DNA from: an uncultured bacterium | GTDB taxonomy: Bacteria > Myxococcota_A > Bradymonadia > UBA7976 > VGTA01 | Direction: 5' to 3' | NCBI GenBank assembly: GCA_943788935.1 | Contig: CALSSE010000015.1 | Coordinates: 333,773-397,772 of the forward strand | Length of the DNA stretch: 64,000 nucleotides | Shown here: positions 61,853 through 64,000 of the stretch, one piece after another | How positions within the stretch are numbered: the stretch's first letter is position 1 | How the letters are laid out: every line of letters begins with the position of its first letter | Program-made: the position numbers and the translations under genes | Notes under the pieces: model-generated | Database searches by the model: none | What the model saw: only the letters and a program-made list of their open reading frames with translations | Told to the model about the DNA's origin: nothing

Positions 61853-62860
61853 ATGATCTATAAGAAACCGATCGTATCCTCTGTTCATTATCCCCACTTT
61901 ACCTCTAGTTTGTCTAACCTGAGCGGGAAGACATTTGTGATCACAGGGACTACCTCAGGAACCGGGAGAGTCGCCGCCAAGACGCTCGCTGAGGGAGGAG
62001 GCCGAGTGATTATGCTTAATCGTGACTCGGAGCGAGCAGTGAGTATCCAAGCCGAACTAGAAGCGCTGCAGACATCAGCTGAGGTCATAACCATCTCTTG
62101 TGATCTGCAGCGATTCGCTTCTGTGCAAGCAGCCGCTGAGCAAGTGATCGCTTATTGCCCTAATGGGATCTACGCCCTCATCAATAACGCAGGGATTATG
62201 GCGATGGCTGATGAGGCGACTGAGGATGGTTTTGATGTTCAGATGCAGACCAATCATCTCTCTCATTTCTTGCTTACCCGAGAGCTCTTCCCGCTCCTAC
62301 AACTAGGGGGTGATCATTATGGGGAGTCACGGGTGGTCAATCATTCTAGTATCGCTCGACTAGCGGTCAGACGTCTTGAGGCTAAGTATCTTGAGAGGAG
62401 GGGGGGGCAGCTCGGGGGGGATGGCTCGAGCATGGTATTTATGGGCGCCCGATGGGTCCGTTATGCTCAGACGAAGCTCGCTAATGCTGCCTTTACCGCT
62501 GCGCTCCACCATAGACTCTTAAGAGCTCACTCTAAGGTAAGAGCCCTCATCGCTCACCCTGGCTTCGCAAACACCGAGCTACAAGTCACCACACATCGAG
62601 AGGGGGGGATGTCGGGATGGGGCTCTCTCTTCGCTCGCTTCATCTCTCAAAGTGAAGAGGATGGAGCGTTGGGGATTTTAACATGTGCAACCTCATCAGA
62701 GGCTGAGTCTGGTACATTTTATGGGCCAGGGAGAACGATGATCGCCACTAGAGGTGAAGCGAGACCATTCGCTCTAGAGAAGCGATATAATAATGGTGAA
62801 ACCATTGATATGATCTGGGAGAAGAGTTGTGAGGCGATTGGCAAAGAGTTTATCATCTAA
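61853..62860 (+). CDS. short-chain dehydrogenase/reductase (retinol dehydrogenase-like)
   Basis: 335 residues. Rossmann motif T-G-T-T-S-G-T-G, N-N-A-G-I-M, catalytic S-S in N-H-S-S-I-A-R and Y-A-Q-T-K (Tyr and Lys). Extended C-terminal region as in WWOX/retinol dehydrogenase-like SDRs. NADP/NAD-dependent oxidoreductase; substrate unknown. The ribosome site is weak. It ends with a four-base overlap with the convergent photolyase gene. Confidence 0.9.
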   Translation: MIYKKPIVSSVHYPHFTSSLSNLSGKTFVITGTTSGTGRVAAKTLAEGGGRVIMLNRDSERAVSIQAELEALQTSAEVITISCDLQRFASVQAAAEQVIAYCPNGIYALINNAGIMAMADEATEDGFDVQMQTNHLSHFLLTRELFPLLQLGGDHYGESRVVNHSSIARLAVRRLEAKYLERRGGQLGGDGSSMVFMGARWVRYAQTKLANAAFTAALHHRLLRAHSKVRALIAHPGFANTELQVTTHREGGMSGWGSLFARFISQSEEDGALGILTCATSSEAESGTFYGPGRTMIATRGEARPFALEKRYNNGETIDMIWEKSCEAIGKEFII

Positions 62861-64000
62861 GAGCTTTGTCGCCGAGTCGAGACATGGCGCTTCAAGATCT
62901 CGGCGCTCTCTCTCTTCGCCTCAGGGCTATTCTTAATAGTCCACAGTGTATCTCGGGCTCGCCTGCCTGACTCTTTGAGATCTACGATAGGATCGGGGTA
63001 GCTGAAGCGGTTCTCTTCGCTATACATAAGTCGATCGAGCGGGGTCAATTTCCAAGGGGTGTGGATCAGTGCAGCGGGGAGCTGAGACAGCTCAGGAATC
63101 CAGCGTTTGATAAAGCGACCCTCCGGGTCATGTTCTTGTGACTGCTTGATTGGGTTATAGACTCGAATCGTGTTAACCCCGATGGTAGAGGCTTGCATCT
63201 GCAATTGGGGATAGTGAATCCCTGGTTCATAGTCTAGAAAGTGTCGAGCGAGGTGGTCCGCCCCGCTCCGCCAATCCTGCCAGAGGTGGTGGCAGAGGAA
63301 AGAGACCAACATCGCTCGCATCCGAAAGTTTAGATAGCCTGTCTGAACTAAACACCGCATGGTAGCGTCTATTAAGGGATACCCAGTCAAACCATGGCGC
63401 CAAGCATTTAGCCACTCCGGGGAGTATTCAGAGCGTATCGCATCAAAAGCATGATTAAAGTTCTCTCGCTCGATCCTAGGCTCAGACTCTAGCTTTTGGA
63501 TAAAGTGACTGCGCCACCATAGGCGAGAGATAAAGGCTTGATAGGCTTTGGAGGGACGACGACCTCTCTGAAAGCGATGAGCTGTGTGGTAGAGTTGGCG
63601 AAGAGAGATGTTTCCCCAGGCGAGGTGAGGGCTCAATCGGGAGCATGTTTGTCGGCTCGCCTGTGGTTTAGAGATAAAGCGCTGGTAAGACCAAATCCGG
63701 TCAGTGAAGAAACTTTGACATAAAGCGCGAGCCGCTTGAGTTCCCCCTCGTTGCCTTTGATCAAAAGCAGTTGAGGTCTGTGTGGAAGATAACTCGCCGA
63801 GGTCATCTGTAGAATGAATGACTCTAGCCTCTCCCCGCTCTCTGTGGTAGCGCTCTTCGTCTAAACAGAGCCATCTCAATCTATGCAATGGAGGGTCGGC
63901 GAGGGGGGCCTCCATAAATTCTTGCCACTTCCGGTCCCAAGTTCGTCGAGTTTTGAGCCCTCTGATCACCCCATTATAGGAAAACTCTCTCCAAGCCACT
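62857..64000 (-). CDS. DNA photolyase/cryptochrome, FAD-binding part (N-terminus cut by window edge)
   Basis: About 380 residues visible. The FAD-binding region has R-L-S-P-H-L-A-W-G-N-I-S, G-Y-P-L-I-D-A-T-M-R-C-L, G-Y-L-N-F-R-M-R-A-M-L-V-S-F-L and W-Q-D-W-R-S-G-A-D-H-L-A-R-H-F-L-D-Y-E-P-G-I-H. These are typical of photolyases that repair pyrimidine dimers with blue light. A possible GTG at 63997-63999 is probably internal, because the photolyase antenna domain should lie upstream beyond the window. Convergent with the SDR gene. Confidence 0.9.
   Translation of the reverse strand, partial: VAWREFSYNGVIRGLKTRRTWDRKWQEFMEAPLADPPLHRLRWLCLDEERYHRERGEARVIHSTDDLGELSSTQTSTAFDQRQRGGTQAARALCQSFFTDRIWSYQRFISKPQASRQTCSRLSPHLAWGNISLRQLYHTAHRFQRGRRPSKAYQAFISRLWWRSHFIQKLESEPRIERENFNHAFDAIRSEYSPEWLNAWRHGLTGYPLIDATMRCLVQTGYLNFRMRAMLVSFLCHHLWQDWRSGADHLARHFLDYEPGIHYPQLQMQASTIGVNTIRVYNPIKQSQEHDPEGRFIKRWIPELSQLPAALIHTPWKLTPLDRLMYSEENRFSYPDPIVDLKESGRRARDTLWTIKNSPEAKRESAEILKRHVSTRRQSS

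Overview
The window looks like chromosomal DNA of a Gram-negative, predator- or social-type deltaproteobacterium in the broad sense, most likely Myxococcota and possibly Bradymonadia-like. This is inferred from the gene mix, not from a phylogenetic marker. The mix includes many lipoproteins with clear lipoboxes, Hanks-type kinases with long disordered tails, von Willebrand A proteins with thrombospondin-3 calcium repeats, MopE-type metal-binding repeats, a TonB-C domain fused to a TonB-dependent receptor, TatBC and a Bacteroidetes-like ArgG. Base composition looks balanced, with no obviously foreign island, transposase, integrase or CRISPR array.

Layout. 1-12966: eight genes on the minus strand form a surface or periplasm cluster. 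They are a cut-off lipoprotein, two paralogous VWA/TSP3 lipoproteins, a Tat-exported DUF1501 protein, a repeat-bearing lipoprotein, a DUF1549/DUF1588-like protein with a c-heme motif, a second heme-motif lipoprotein and a MopE-repeat lipoprotein. 13296-18348: an NTF2-like lipoprotein, then a pseudokinase paired with a CsgG/FGE-like protein. 18610-18694: tRNA-Leu(GAG) with its own promoter and terminator. 18929-25485: a TAtT-like lipoprotein, argG, an acidic protein, a class III aminotransferase, an unpaired CoA-transferase A subunit and an ECF sigma factor. 25531-32696: an active Ser/Thr kinase, a membrane protein, an XPB helicase-Bax1 nuclease pair and an exported protein. 32768-41091: the DUF58-TgpA pair, zinc-independent S14, a class A PBP gene split by a frameshift and coupled to tatB-tatC, and a ferredoxin. 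41120-51826 (minus strand): ispA, xseB, xseA, a thiolase, a FadN-type dehydrogenase/hydratase, MltD, and a DnaC-like ATPase coupled to a membrane protein. 52201-61787: a Cys-rich repeat lipoprotein, a PlsC acyltransferase, a TonB-receptor metal-uptake candidate operon with tandem operator-like palindromes and a His-rich lipoprotein, a small membrane gene pair, and another Cys-rich lipoprotein. 61853-64000: an SDR oxidoreductase facing a partial photolyase/cryptochrome.

How parts fit together. TatBC may export the DUF1501 protein. The thiolase and FadN-like enzyme would carry beta-oxidation, and the aminotransferase and CoA-transferase probably feed acyl-CoA or semialdehyde catabolism. The PBP, MltD and TatBC are envelope functions. 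The strongest candidates for an undescribed system are the heme/DUF1501/VWA surface cluster (1-13 kb) and the palindrome-controlled receptor plus His-rich lipoprotein operon (54.5-59.4 kb). A recurrent oddity is short tandem arrays that start inside or immediately after stop codons.
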